DNA from: Madurella fahalii
Taxonomy: Eukaryota; Ascomycota; Sordariomycetes; Sordariales
Direction of reading: 5' to 3'
NCBI GenBank assembly: GCA_029876055.1
Contig: CM056875.1
Coordinates: 6,039,001-6,103,000, forward strand
Length of the DNA: 64,000 nucleotides
Positions 1 through 10,070 of the stretch are shown here, piece by piece. Position 1 is the stretch's first letter; each line of letters opens with the position of its first letter. The notes under the pieces were generated by a model. It had not been told where the DNA came from, searched no databases, and saw only the letters and a list, made by a program, of their open reading frames with translations. The position numbers and the translations under genes are program-made.

Positions 1-3000
1 AAAACTGTCATGTGCGACATATCTGCCTTGATCCTGGCGGAGATGACCACTCTGGCCAAGTCTTACGAGGGCATGAACTTCATAGACTCTCCGGGGCACT
101 CCTCGGCCCGCAGTGCTGCGAGAGACGAGCCGGCCGAGGCCGTGAGGAGAAACTCGCAGTTCGCGCTGCCGGTAAATCGGTCGAGCTCTACTAGTGGGCT
201 TCCTGATAGGAACCACGTCCGCATGTCTATGCCTCCCGTTCCGTCCAAAGGCACATCATTTGGCTCGAGTAATTCCACTCCTGCTCGGCCGTCAACACCC
301 GTAAACGAAAAGCCTCTCCCATCCCCGCCTTCCACGTTCGACAACATCATAGGAAGCATGGAGCCTACCAGCCCTGAGCGGAGAGGAGGGCATGCGCGCT
401 CCGGCTCGGCGGAAGGGTTCAGGGCACAGAGTCAGGAACGTGTACCGGTTCATGGGTATGGGCCTGGCGGCCTTAATGAGCGATGGAGGAGCAAGGGCAG
501 GTGCAGGGTTCAGGTGGTGATCGGATCGCTCTACCTCCAAGCTGGCCTGTGGAGTAATGCGCTCAAGGAGCTCAGCGAGGCGGCAACTGTCGCAAAGTCA
601 ATTAATGATCATCTCTGGCACGGAAAAGCCCTGGAACTCGCGCTCGTCTGTCTCTTGCTGCTAGGCTGGGCCGATATCGAGTTTCAGGTTCCGAGTATCA
701 TGCTCCCGCCCCACGAGAAGGGGACCGGCATCGCCGCTGCCCTTCAGGAAGCCGAGGCCAAAGATCCCAATCAACCCCGTTGGCTACGGAATCTTCAGGT
801 CTACATGCCCGAACTGCTCGACCGCATCCTCGGGCTCTACTCGAGGATATCCGCCGAGCACTTGCCGCCCGTACCTTTTTCCGAAGCCGTCATCAGATTC
901 TGCAGGATGCTCTCGGCGATCCACATTGCCAACGGGAAAGTCTGCCGGCAGTCGCTGGACATGATAGTCTTGAACACTGTGCCTAGCAAACCTTTGACCA
1001 CGTCGCCCCGTTTCACCATCCTGCCGACCCGCACCCAGATCGTTTCTACGCTGTTCAAGGCATTTCCGGCCTCGTCCTCGGAGCTCCTGACTACTGTCGA
1101 CCGCATAGTGATTCTCAGCGGCATCGCGTCGGTCCTCGGCCATCTAGGATTCCAGAGAAAGAAGGCCATGGTTGTCAGGGAGCTTGTCTCGGTTCTGGTT
1201 GGCGGCTTGGTTGAGGCGCGCACACGGGGCGCCGCTGATGTTGGCATCCATCCGGCTGCTGGGTTGGTTGGCCTCAACGGCGCAACCGGGGCCGGTGGAG
1301 CGGGTGCGCTGGAGCTTGCTGAGGGAGACATCGAGCATGGAATCGAGTCCTTCCTTGGGCTCATGCTCAAGACGTACGGCGTAGTCGGCTACGACGCAGG
1401 ATCGAACATGTCGGATGATGCGGAGCATTCTTCGGATTCAGAGATCGTGGCACGAATTCAGAGACAGTCCGCAGCGAGATTTTTTGGCATAAAGAGCGTC
1501 AAGCTCAACGTCCTCCGCACTTGCATAAACTTCTCCGAGGCCCTGCCGGACTTTGCCGGAGTTTTAAAGTACTCGAGCGACCTGCTGCGAACGGCTGGGA
1601 GCGGGATCGCCCCTGGGCCACGGAGGGAAAACGCATATCCGACGATAACCAAGGAGGAGCAAGTTCGTCTGAGCGCCAATATCCTCAAGACGTCGAATCT
1701 GTCACTACGCTTGGGCATGGGTTCTTTGACAGCCGAGTACTGGGACGAATTCCTGCTCCGTGGCGTCGCACTAGAGCCGTTGCCTCCGACCAAGACTCCT
1801 ATCTCACACGCCAAGACCGTTCTTCCAGGAATAACCACAGCTCGCAGTTCCCAGGATGTCGACCCGTTCATCTATAATCCATTTCTGAAGCGGCCTGATA
1901 CGGCGACCGTCGACCGGACGTTGGTCGCCGGCGAGCCGGCGAGTTTTAGGCTAACCCTTCAGAATCCCTACGAGGTTGAGATAGAGATAAAAAGTATCCG
2001 GCTCGATACCGAGGGCGCCGAGTTCGAATCGGCAGTGGGAAGTACCGTTATTGGACCATATCGGACGCAGATAATGAGGTTGTCTGGCATTCCCAAGAGT
2101 GCGGGAGCGGTGAAGATCACGGGTGCGATAATCGAGGTCCGAGGCTGCCGGGAGAGGAGATTCCCTATCTTGACGGATCCGTGGGCCCCTGAGGATGAGG
2201 TCAAGATCAAGGCGACTGGGCTTGCGGCGCTCGATGCGAACGCCGCGGTAGTGTCGCCTGCTATCCACCGCCTTAAGCTGGAACACGTCGAGCTCAACGT
2301 CATTGCTCCGCAGCCCGTTGTTGTGGTGAAGTCGTCGACTCTTCCTCAGTCGTCGGTTATGATCTTGGAAGGAGAACGGCAATGTTTCTCCATGACGTTA
2401 CAGAACCTTTCGACTACGACACCTGTAGACTTCCTCCTCTTCTCGTTCAAGGACTCGACACAGGAACCCCTGCAGATGGCGCTAAACAACCGTGATGCAA
2501 CTGCCACGGAGCTTTATGAGTACGAGCTTGTGCTCGCCAAGAAGCAGGCTCTCCGTTTAAGGAACCGCGACGACAGCCGGAGATTTATCGCTCCCGGTCA
2601 GACTGCGACATTTGACTTTGAAATACTTGGCAAGCCAGGCCTCACGCACGGGGTCATCCAGGTGGACTATGCGCACCTCGGCGTACCGCATGACGAGGTG
2701 GCCGAGAAATTCTACACGCGCCAGGTGTCGATGGAGCTTACCGTCACTGTCAACGCCAGCGTCGATGTTACGCGGGTTGACGTGATCCCGCTCACGGGCG
2801 AAATTCCGGAGCCGCTTTGGGCTCGAACAGCTAGCCACCGAAAGGATGAGCCGCCGTCGGAGCCCACCGCAGACACGCACTGTTTACTAGTGCTCGATCT
2901 CCGCAACTCCTGGCCAAGCCAGATGCTCGCTACCCTCGAGTCGACCGACGGCTTCAAAGTCGAAGAGCACATCCTCCCGGGCAACACATCCCGCGTCGTC

Positions 3001-3846
3001 CTCCCCATCAAGCGAGTTTACCTCGAAGACCCACACGCTTTCATCCCGGCGCTAAACCCGGCGCGCCAGCGCCAGTTCGTCGTCAGCACCAAGATCTCTC
3101 CCGAGGTCGAGCGCGCCAACCGCGAAGCCTTTTGGTACCGGGAGAAGGTCCTTGACACCCTCAAGGGCACATGGCAGGCCTCGGGCGGTAGGGCGATCCC
3201 GCCGTCGCGGTCGGGCGAGATCGAGCTCCGCGCCGTGCGCTTCACGTCGCGGATGATTGAGTCGATCAAGGTCGACGAGCTCGACATTGACATCTCAGTG
3301 GTCGACCTGTCCGTGGGCGGAGTGCCCGTCGGCGACGACGGTACTGCCACTCAGGCCCGCAACCGATCCGACCGGAACGCCACGGTCGTCTACGTCGACG
3401 AGTTCCTCGAGCTGCGCGTGCGCGTGACCAACCGCAGCGCCCGCCCCGTCTGTCCCCTCCTCCGGCTCACCCCGGCGCTGTGCCACCGCCCGTTCAACGT
3501 GTCGCTAGACTTTACGCGCAAGCTGGCCAAGTTTGCGTGGAACGGGAATCTGCAGCAGGTACTGCCGCTCCTTGAGGGCGGTGGGGCCAGCGTGGAGGTG
3601 ACGATGGGGGTTACGGCGCTGTGCAGGGGCGAGTTTGAGATTGCGGGGAGCGTGGAGGAGGCGATGATCTGGGTGGATCTCAAGGAAGAGGAGGAGGAAA
3701 AGAAGAAGAAGAAGGAAGAAGGGGAGAGGAGAGAGCGGACCGAGAAGGAGGCGCAGGTCATTATCTTGGGCGCGGCGCTGGGGAAGAGGGAGAGGAGGGT
3801 CTGGCATGCGCGGAGGGGGTGTCGGTTGATCGTGAGGGATCGGTAG
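1..3846 (+). CDS. TRS120: TRAPPII complex subunit Trs120 (HypA/TRAPPC9 family), 5' truncated by window edge
   Basis: Trs120 is a TRAPPII-specific subunit that helps activate Rab GTPases at the late Golgi. The frame is open from base 1, with the first ATG at 10, and runs to TAG at 3844-3846 (1278 residues from that ATG). The family N-terminus is absent, so the gene starts outside the window. An early Ser/Pro-rich low-complexity stretch (roughly residues 25-150) is followed by a helical TPR-like segment with the GSLYLQAGLWSNALKEL motif near residue 175. The second half has beta-rich, immunoglobulin-like segments, as is typical of TRAPPC9. A Glu/Lys-rich tract lies near residues 1220-1240. No intron is needed. 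Family assignment is by recognition of conserved blocks; the true start cannot be seen. Confidence 0.88.
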   Translation, partial: KTVMCDISALILAEMTTLAKSYEGMNFIDSPGHSSARSAARDEPAEAVRRNSQFALPVNRSSSTSGLPDRNHVRMSMPPVPSKGTSFGSSNSTPARPSTPVNEKPLPSPPSTFDNIIGSMEPTSPERRGGHARSGSAEGFRAQSQERVPVHGYGPGGLNERWRSKGRCRVQVVIGSLYLQAGLWSNALKELSEAATVAKSINDHLWHGKALELALVCLLLLGWADIEFQVPSIMLPPHEKGTGIAAALQEAEAKDPNQPRWLRNLQVYMPELLDRILGLYSRISAEHLPPVPFSEAVIRFCRMLSAIHIANGKVCRQSLDMIVLNTVPSKPLTTSPRFTILPTRTQIVSTLFKAFPASSSELLTTVDRIVILSGIASVLGHLGFQRKKAMVVRELVSVLVGGLVEARTRGAADVGIHPAAGLVGLNGATGAGGAGALELAEGDIEHGIESFLGLMLKTYGVVGYDAGSNMSDDAEHSSDSEIVARIQRQSAARFFGIKSVKLNVLRTCINFSEALPDFAGVLKYSSDLLRTAGSGIAPGPRRENAYPTITKEEQVRLSANILKTSNLSLRLGMGSLTAEYWDEFLLRGVALEPLPPTKTPISHAKTVLPGITTARSSQDVDPFIYNPFLKRPDTATVDRTLVAGEPASFRLTLQNPYEVEIEIKSIRLDTEGAEFESAVGSTVIGPYRTQIMRLSGIPKSAGAVKITGAIIEVRGCRERRFPILTDPWAPEDEVKIKATGLAALDANAAVVSPAIHRLKLEHVELNVIAPQPVVVVKSSTLPQSSVMILEGERQCFSMTLQNLSTTTPVDFLLFSFKDSTQEPLQMALNNRDATATELYEYELVLAKKQALRLRNRDDSRRFIAPGQTATFDFEILGKPGLTHGVIQVDYAHLGVPHDEVAEKFYTRQVSMELTVTVNASVDVTRVDVIPLTGEIPEPLWARTASHRKDEPPSEPTADTHCLLVLDLRNSWPSQMLATLESTDGFKVEEHILPGNTSRVVLPIKRVYLEDPHAFIPALNPARQRQFVVSTKISPEVERANREAFWYREKVLDTLKGTWQASGGRAIPPSRSGEIELRAVRFTSRMIESIKVDELDIDISVVDLSVGGVPVGDDGTATQARNRSDRNATVVYVDEFLELRVRVTNRSARPVCPLLRLTPALCHRPFNVSLDFTRKLAKFAWNGNLQQVLPLLEGGGASVEVTMGVTALCRGEFEIAGSVEEAMIWVDLKEEEEEKKKKKEEGERRERTEKEAQVIILGAALGKRERRVWHARRGCRLIVRDR

Positions 3847-4554
3847 GAATGATGGATGTGGGATAGCATGGGCGTGTGTAGATAGATATTCACATGGGGA
3901 AACAGGGCGGTTGAGATGGTTGATGGGGCCAACGCACCGGCCGAGGAGCGTAGCGCGTGGTATGCCATGATGAGGTTACTACGGTGTGCTCGTATTAACC
4001 GTCCACTTAGACGCGTTTTCCGGAACACGTCTTGGGACTCGGAGCGCAAGTATAAGTCCATCTCACCCTCAGCACACCCGAAGATATAGGTTTTAGGTCC
4101 CCTGCAGACAGACGGTGCTTATCGGTGACTCCGGTCCCCGAGCTGAAAAGTCAGGGAACCGACCGACACTTGCGCTTGTGCAGGGTTAGGGTTATATATA
4201 GGGGAAGAATCGGTGTCATGCCAAATCGGACCTTAACAACTCCGTCTGAAAGACTCCAGACCGTTTTGCCACTTGTCTCTCGTCTCGGCGATGGCAGTCG
4301 AGGAATTTCACTTTTGGTATCTCCTCGCTCACCTACACATGGAAACCCCTCAACCCTAACAGTTTCATTCTTTGTGGCGGCAAGTCTCGTCGGAGAGCAG
4401 GGTAGCGTCATCGCAGAAGTGAAATCCCTCGGAAAAGTTACCCTCTCAGTCAACAACCTGCTTAGACGACAACCACACTTTACCCCAGGGGGGAATTGGT
4501 TGGAGAGAGAGAGAGGACACCGGAAATTAGAAAATAAGAAAAAGAACAAAAGCC
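3847..4554. other. intergenic: TRS120 3' side and pab synthase promoter
   Basis: About 700 bp with no convincing gene. It holds a double telomere-type repeat followed directly by a TATA-like TTATATATA (around 4192-4200) some 350 bp upstream of the next start codon. Short open frames here lack codon structure or family similarity. Confidence 0.6.
4182..4194 (+). promoter_or_regulatory. telobox-like motif (AGGGTTAGGGTTA)
   Basis: Two tandem telomere-type TTAGGG units lie about 360 bp upstream of the pab synthase start and next to a TATA-like stretch. Similar motifs bind TTAGGG-binding Myb proteins such as Tbf1 in yeasts. A regulatory role here is inference from position and from the repetition at two other promoters in this window. 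Confidence 0.35.
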
Positions 4555-7230
4555 ATGGCCCGCCGCCCCCGTATCCTCTTCCTCGACGCCTACGACTCCT
4601 TCTCTAACAACATCACCGCCCTGCTCACCACCCTCCTGCAGGCCGACGTCTCGGTCCTGCCCATCGACTCGCCTCTGCTCCTGGGCCACCCCAGTTCCGC
4701 ATCCGAGGCCGGAGACGACAATGGGGACGACGAGGCGCTTTACAGACGCTTCGCCGCCGAACTGTCCCGCTACGACGCCCTCGTCTGCGGACCCGGCCCC
4801 GGCCACCCCGCCAACGACGCCGATGTGGGCGTCATGAGGCTGGTGTGGTCGCTCGCGGACGAGCATCTCCTGCCCGTGCTGGGTGTGTGTCTCGGGTTTC
4901 AGAGCCTGGTGGCCGCGTGTGACGGTGGTGTGGGGAGGTTGCGGAGGGGGTTGCACGGGATGGTGAGGGAGATTGTGCATCGCGGTGACGGGGACGGTGG
5001 TGGTTATGATGATGATGGTAGTGGTGGTGGTGGTGGTGCGGATGATGAGAGCGAGGGGGATATCTTTCGTGGTGTGGGACGGTTCAAGGCGACGCTTTAT
5101 CATAGTCTCTGCGGGGATGTCGGGCAGGGACAGGTCGGCTCTGAGGAGGAGTGGAGGGAGAAGAGGTGGAGGCCGTTCCGGAGGTGTGCGGATTTAGTGC
5201 CCCTTGCGTGGGTGGAGGAGGATCGCGGGGATGGGCATGGGCATGGCGGGATGGAGAGGATCCTCATGGCCGTGAAGCATAGGACCAAGCCGTTCTGGGG
5301 CGTGCAGTACCACCCGGAGTCGGTATGCACTGAGGAGGAGGGCAACAAAGTCGTTGTGAATTGGTTTCGGGAGGCGCAAAGGTGGAACGAGCTGCGTGGG
5401 CGGGTGCCGGTGATGGAGGGGCAGGGGTTGGCGAGAGCTGCGACGAAGCCGAGCTTGCTTTCTCAGTTGGCTTGCGTGGCGTCAGAGGACAAGCAGTGGT
5501 GGGAGGTACTAGACACGGACCCCGTGCTGCATTCTATGACTGTGCAGCTGCCGCGGGGCGTTCAGGTTCCGGATATTGTCGAGGCTATCGACCATGAAGG
5601 CTTGGAGCGCATCATTCTTGATTCGGCCAACGCGGCGCCGGCAACGTCCAGAGCTGATGTGCGAGGGCGGTACAGCATCATCGGGGCTGGACTGGAGGAG
5701 GCGCTACGCCTCGAGCACCACACCGGTGACGACTATGCCATTGCTAAAATCGGACGTCTCAGGGGTTTGCCTGTAAATCTGTCACAGCAGGTCCCGCTTG
5801 CCCGGTATGGCAGCATATGGGCCCTGATTGCTGGGTTCCACGACGCACGCCGCCTTGACGCTCCCGAGCCATCAACTACACCTTTCGTCGGCGGCTTTAT
5901 GGGGTATATCACCTATGAGCAAGGCCTAAGTGATATCGGTGTTTCTCTGGAATATCCGCGCCCGCATCACCGGCCAGATGTCTGTCTGGCGTGGATCACC
6001 AAAAGTATCGTCGTAGACCACCTACTTGGGGTGGTTCACGTCCAGCACCTCCGCTCCAGCGGCTCCGAGAATGACTCATGGCTAGAGAAGACGGCAGGCA
6101 GGCTGCTATCATTGCAGGGCTCTCAACGCAGGCCATCTTTCGACTTGTGGAAAGAGGCCCAGGCGCCGCAGTTTCCCAAGACACGGCGGCCATCCAGGAG
6201 TACCGCCATCCAGACCCCTCTGACAAAGGAGTATGAAACGAAAGTCAGGGTCTGCCAAGAGTATATCGCAGCAGGCGAGTCCTACGAGCTCTGCCTCACC
6301 GATCAAACTACCATCACGCGGCCGCTAAGCGACCCCCCGCTCACCGAGACCACCGCGTTCCCACAACCTCGCAGCAACAACAAGCAACGCCGCCAGTCCG
6401 CCACCTCCCCGAGCCCCTCACTCTGCCCCTCCTGGTCCCTCTTCAAGCGCCTCCGCACGCGGCAGCCCGCACCCTTCGCGTCGTACCTCCGCCTCGGCGG
6501 CGCGACCCTAGTCAGCGCGTCGCCGGAGCGGTTCCTGACGTACGACCGTGCCGGGCGCTGCTCGATGCGGCCGATGAAGGGCACGGTGCGCAAGTCGGAG
6601 GCGGTCGCGACGCTCGTGCAGGCCGAGCGCATCCTGCACGTGCCCAAGGAGGAGGCTGAGAACCTCATGATTGTCGACCTGGTGCGGCACGACCTGCACG
6701 GCGTCTGCGGGGCCGGAAACGTCTCGGTGCCGCGCCTGCTGAAAGTTGAGGAGTACCAGAGCGTGTTCCAGATGATCACCGTCGTCGAGGGCCAGTTGCC
6801 GTCGAGCGGGGAGGGTGGTGATAATAATAATAATAGTGGAGGTGCTGGTGGGGCAAGAGGAGGCGGGTATACGGGGCTGGACGTGCTCGCTGCTAGCTTG
6901 CCGCCGGGCAGCATGACCGGCGCGCCGAAGAAGAGGAGCTGTGAGATTCTGAGGCAGGTGGAGGGGTTCAAGGAAAGGGGGTTGTACTCGGGTGTGGTTG
7001 GGTACATGTGCGCTACCGGACGGGGTGACTGGAGTGTGACAATTCGCAGTCTGTTTCGTTGGGATGACGAACAGGTGGTTGTCTCGAACGACGAGGGAGA
7101 AGAGAGACATGAGGTGTGGCGGATCGGGGCCGGAGGGGCGGTCACCATCTTGAGTACCCCTGACGGCGAGCGGGAGGAGATGTTTACCAAGCTTGCTGGG
7201 CCGCTACGTGTTTTTGGTGAGGCATGTTGA
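4555..7230 (+). CDS. PAB1: para-aminobenzoate synthase, fused glutaminase and chorismate-binding domains
   Basis: Aminodeoxychorismate synthase makes the folate precursor ADC from chorismate and glutamine. This is a single uninterrupted frame of 891 residues. The N-terminal class I glutamine amidotransferase shows CGPGPGHP near residue 79, the nucleophile motif GVCLGFQSL with Cys about 111, and HPES with His about 253. The C-terminal part is a PabB/TrpE-type domain: SASPERFL near 655, MKGT near 672 (the Lys fits PabB rather than TrpE), GSMTGAPK near 784, and IVDLVRHDL. Low-complexity Gly/Asp inserts (residues 145-165) and a Ser/Arg/Gln-rich insert (about 600-625) look like disordered linkers. 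The start at AGCCATGG follows an A-rich leader. The fused architecture is usual in fungi. Confidence 0.93.
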   Translation: MARRPRILFLDAYDSFSNNITALLTTLLQADVSVLPIDSPLLLGHPSSASEAGDDNGDDEALYRRFAAELSRYDALVCGPGPGHPANDADVGVMRLVWSLADEHLLPVLGVCLGFQSLVAACDGGVGRLRRGLHGMVREIVHRGDGDGGGYDDDGSGGGGGADDESEGDIFRGVGRFKATLYHSLCGDVGQGQVGSEEEWREKRWRPFRRCADLVPLAWVEEDRGDGHGHGGMERILMAVKHRTKPFWGVQYHPESVCTEEEGNKVVVNWFREAQRWNELRGRVPVMEGQGLARAATKPSLLSQLACVASEDKQWWEVLDTDPVLHSMTVQLPRGVQVPDIVEAIDHEGLERIILDSANAAPATSRADVRGRYSIIGAGLEEALRLEHHTGDDYAIAKIGRLRGLPVNLSQQVPLARYGSIWALIAGFHDARRLDAPEPSTTPFVGGFMGYITYEQGLSDIGVSLEYPRPHHRPDVCLAWITKSIVVDHLLGVVHVQHLRSSGSENDSWLEKTAGRLLSLQGSQRRPSFDLWKEAQAPQFPKTRRPSRSTAIQTPLTKEYETKVRVCQEYIAAGESYELCLTDQTTITRPLSDPPLTETTAFPQPRSNNKQRRQSATSPSPSLCPSWSLFKRLRTRQPAPFASYLRLGGATLVSASPERFLTYDRAGRCSMRPMKGTVRKSEAVATLVQAERILHVPKEEAENLMIVDLVRHDLHGVCGAGNVSVPRLLKVEEYQSVFQMITVVEGQLPSSGEGGDNNNNSGGAGGARGGGYTGLDVLAASLPPGSMTGAPKKRSCEILRQVEGFKERGLYSGVVGYMCATGRGDWSVTIRSLFRWDDEQVVVSNDEGEERHEVWRIGAGGAVTILSTPDGEREEMFTKLAGPLRVFGEAC
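4996..5038 (+). repeat. GGT/GAT trinucleotide low-complexity tract inside pab synthase
   Basis: Imperfect trinucleotide repeats encode a Gly/Asp-rich insert within the glutaminase domain region. The tract keeps the frame, as expected for a coding microsatellite. Confidence 0.6.
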
Positions 7231-7711
7231 AGGAGTTACTTGGTTCAAACCGTAGACTGGGATTTATCATCAAGTCATGCATGGGAAGGGGGTAGATGGA
7301 ATGCAAAACGGACACTCAACGTGTCTTCAAGGTCAAGGCATAGGTTGGGAGTTGGGCGGGGACATTGATTTGGGCTCAACGGAGCATATCAAATGCAGCG
7401 CTTTAACGCATGTATCAATACAGTTATCAAACAAACAGACATCAACCAATGGGGAATACTCGTGAATATACGATTATATGCGCCATGTCATCCTTTCCAA
7501 CCACGATTTCTCTTCCTAGCAGCATGCCAAAAGCCACTATTCGTACCTCCAACCCGCTAGCCCCCATCATGCAACTCGAACGAAACCCAGTGTCGTACAC
7601 CCAATACCAGAAAGACACCGCGCCACGAACCCTTCCGTTGCCATTTCCATCTACACATTCTCCATGACCTCAGCTCTCGCCACATTATTAACCACCCGTC
7701 CCGGCAGTCTC
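7231..7711. other. convergent 3' intergenic region
   Basis: 480 bp between the tail-to-tail ends of the pab synthase and VPS55 genes. I see no gene here, only presumed 3' UTR sequence. Confidence 0.6.
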
Positions 7712-8179
7712 CTAGAACTCCTGCTCCTCCTGGAAGAACATGGTGAAGCTGATAATAGTCCCGTAAATGAGCAGCCCGCCAATGATGGACATGACCATGG
7801 CGGGGATGGTGATAAGGTTCGAGTGGGCGAGTACCACGGGAAGCGCTGTATCGTTCATTAGCTCCAATTGTCGAAGCGGCTAGCAATGAAAGTAAAGGGT
7901 CGGGAAACGGGGGAAGAGCATACCAATACCCATTACCACCAAGAACCCAGTGCAGAACCGCCCCAGGTCCAGCACGGCCGCGCCCGAGCTCTCGACAAAG
8001 TCATCCGGGTTCGCGCAGTGGCTGCAGATCCAGTTGGGCACGGGCGCCAGGACATATGTAGCAACCACGATCAGCGGGTAGTAGGCTTGCCAGAGCGTGC
8101 ACGAGAGGATCACCAGGAGGAAGCCGACGGCGAGGACGAAGGAGAGGGCGATGATCGTTTTGAGGCCTGCTGATGGCAT
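7712..8179 (-). CDS. VPS55: Vps55 endosomal sorting protein (OB-RGRP/LEPROT family)
   Basis: Vps55 is a small four-helix membrane protein that works with Vps68 in late-endosome-to-vacuole traffic. Two exons are supported: 8179-7924 and 7845-7712. The intron has donor GTATGC, a branch-like CTAATG and acceptor ACAG. Joining restores MGIALPVVLAHS, giving 129 residues, the usual family length. Hydrophobic segments lie near residues 5-28, 33-48, 75-95 and 100-120. The motif WICSHCANPDDF sits between segments two and three. The start MPSAGLKTII was chosen because it gives the family N-terminus. The gene is divergent from PRE5, with about 700 bp between start codons. Confidence 0.92.
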
Positions 8180-8881
8180 CTTGGCGGCCTGCTCTTCCTT
8201 CTCTACTGAGAATCCGCTTCGCAGTGTATTCCCGGTAGGTGGCGTTGCGTCTCGCGTGAGCGGTCGGGCGTGACAGCGGCCGGGAGGGAGGCGATGCTCG
8301 GGGAGGGCTGCGGCTCGCACGGGTACCAAGCGGAATGGTGGAGGCTGAATGAGAGGATGGTGCCCGTTGTGTGGGTGCCGTCGGCGTTTGTTCGTCAATG
8401 GGCTTTTTGAATGGTGCGGCGTCGGCGATGTAGCTGTCGAGCCGGCGACTGGAGTTGGTGGCTGCCGATATCCGGATTGCGATGACGGTGGATTTGGAGT
8501 TGGGAGCTGTGACGATCTGAGGGCCGGGGACGTCGTCAGCCTTGGCGGGTCCCTTGTCCCGGTTGCGCAGTTGGGGCTGGGATGACGCTAACTTGGAGAG
8601 GAATAGCGGGCTTCAGAAGGCCCGTGCTCAACTCACGAACGCGGGACTGCTGATTCTTCTAGGCGAGGTTTTGAGCTACCGGGTAGCCAGGTACCTGCCG
8701 CCTTGCCTGGGCGACGACGAAGCTAGGAGCTGCCTGGGCGCTGTCAGTGGAACAAGCTTCCCCACGAACCATCGCAAACCCAACATCTCCAAACTTACAC
8801 ACATTTTCCCCCGATCGATAGCCGCCTTGCCGATCCGATCCGATCCGTATCCCCAAGTTTTGAGCGGCACGACTCACCATC
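8180..8881. promoter_or_regulatory. bidirectional promoter between VPS55 and PRE5
   Basis: 700 bp between two divergent start codons. Open frames crossing it have no family resemblance. I looked for a PACE-like GGTGGCAAA proteasome element and did not find an exact copy. Confidence 0.45.
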
Positions 8882-9806
8882 ATGTTCAGAAACAACTACG
8901 ACAACGACTCGGTCACATTGTAAGCTCCAGCCGGCCTGGTCCCGCCATCCTCAACCTTGGGCTAACCACCATCCAAAGCTCGCCGCAAGGGCGGATATTC
9001 CAAGTCGAGTATGCAGCAGAGGCAGTCAAACAGGGTTCGGTGGTGGTAGGGATCGCAAGCAAGACACATGCCGTGCTGGTAGCAATCAAGGTTCGTGCCC
9101 CGCCCCGCCTTTATGGCTGTCGCTCCTAGCTAACCTCTCCCTCCCTGCCCGCCTCCAGCGCAACGCCGAGGAACTCTCATCGTACCAAAAGAAGCTTTTC
9201 CCGATCGACGAGCACGTCGGCATCGCCATCGCGGGCCTCACGTCTGACGCGCGCGTCCTCTCCAACTTCATGAAGCAGCAGTGCCTCGGCCACCGGCTCA
9301 CGTACGGCCGCAACATGCCCGTGCGGACACTGGTCGAGATGATCGGCTCCAAGGCGCAGATCAACACGCAGCACTACGGCAAGCGGCCCTACGGCGTCGG
9401 CCTGCTGGTGGCGGGCGTCGACGAGCAGGGGCCCCACCTGTTCGAGTTCCAGCCGAGCGGAATGACCGAGGAGATGGTGGCATTTGCCATTGGCGCGCGC
9501 AGCCAGATGGCCCGGACGTATCTGGAGAAGAACATTGATGCCTTCCAGAGCTGCAGCCGCGAGGAGCTGATCCGCCACGGCCTGCGCGCCCTCAAGGAGA
9601 GCCTGGTGCAGGACCGTGAGCTGACGGTCGAGAATACGAGCGTCGGCGTCGTGGGCACGGGCAAGGCGGACGATGGCAGCACCAAGGTAGAGCCCTTCAA
9701 AGTGTTTGACGGCCAGGACGTGGCGGCGTGGATAGAGAGCGTTGCCGACGACAAGGAGGGCGGCGGCGGCGACGGCGAGGGTGAAGGTATGGAAGTCGAT
9801 TCATAG
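8882..9806 (+). CDS. PRE5: 20S proteasome alpha subunit Pre5 (PSMA1-type)
   Basis: This is a structural alpha-ring subunit of the 20S core particle. Three exons are read: 8882-8919, 8979-9090 and 9159-9806, giving 265 residues. The N-terminus MFRNNYDND and the alpha-subunit signature SPQGRIFQVEYA across the first junction are diagnostic of PSMA1/Pre5. Further family blocks are GSKAQINTQHYGKRPYGVGL, GARSQMARTYLE and RHGLRALKESL. The C-terminal tail is Gly/Glu/Asp-rich, as in other members. Intron 1 (59 bp) has donor GTAAGC and branch CTAAC; intron 2 (68 bp) has donor GTTCGT and acceptor CCAG. The gene is divergent from VPS55 and convergent with the LOG-family gene. Confidence 0.95.
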
Positions 9807-10070
9807 GATGACGACACCTCCGAAGATTACGATGATGAGAGTGTAGACGACGATTACAACCGAGGCGGCATGGGTGACCGGTGAGCGATTTGTACATCGC
9901 ACTAGCGCTCCGGCCCAAAAACATGCAAGCTTTTCGCGTTTAACTAGACCGGAGTAGCCGGGGCGTCTTGATGGGGGTTACATTCAGATCCATCGATACC
10001 TTTATTGGCTCTCTATTGACATCAAGGGGACGCCGAAGCACGCTAGTTAAAGGTTAGGCGGTACCTAAAG

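Noticed and set aside
3390..4061. 223-codon minus-strand open frame over the TRS120 3' end
   Set aside because: It lies antisense to a well-supported gene, is a Ser/Arg-rich shadow and has no family features.
6303..7190. 295-codon minus-strand open frame inside pab synthase
   Set aside because: Antisense shadow of the conserved PabB domain; Pro/Ser/Arg composition typical of GC-rich antisense frames.
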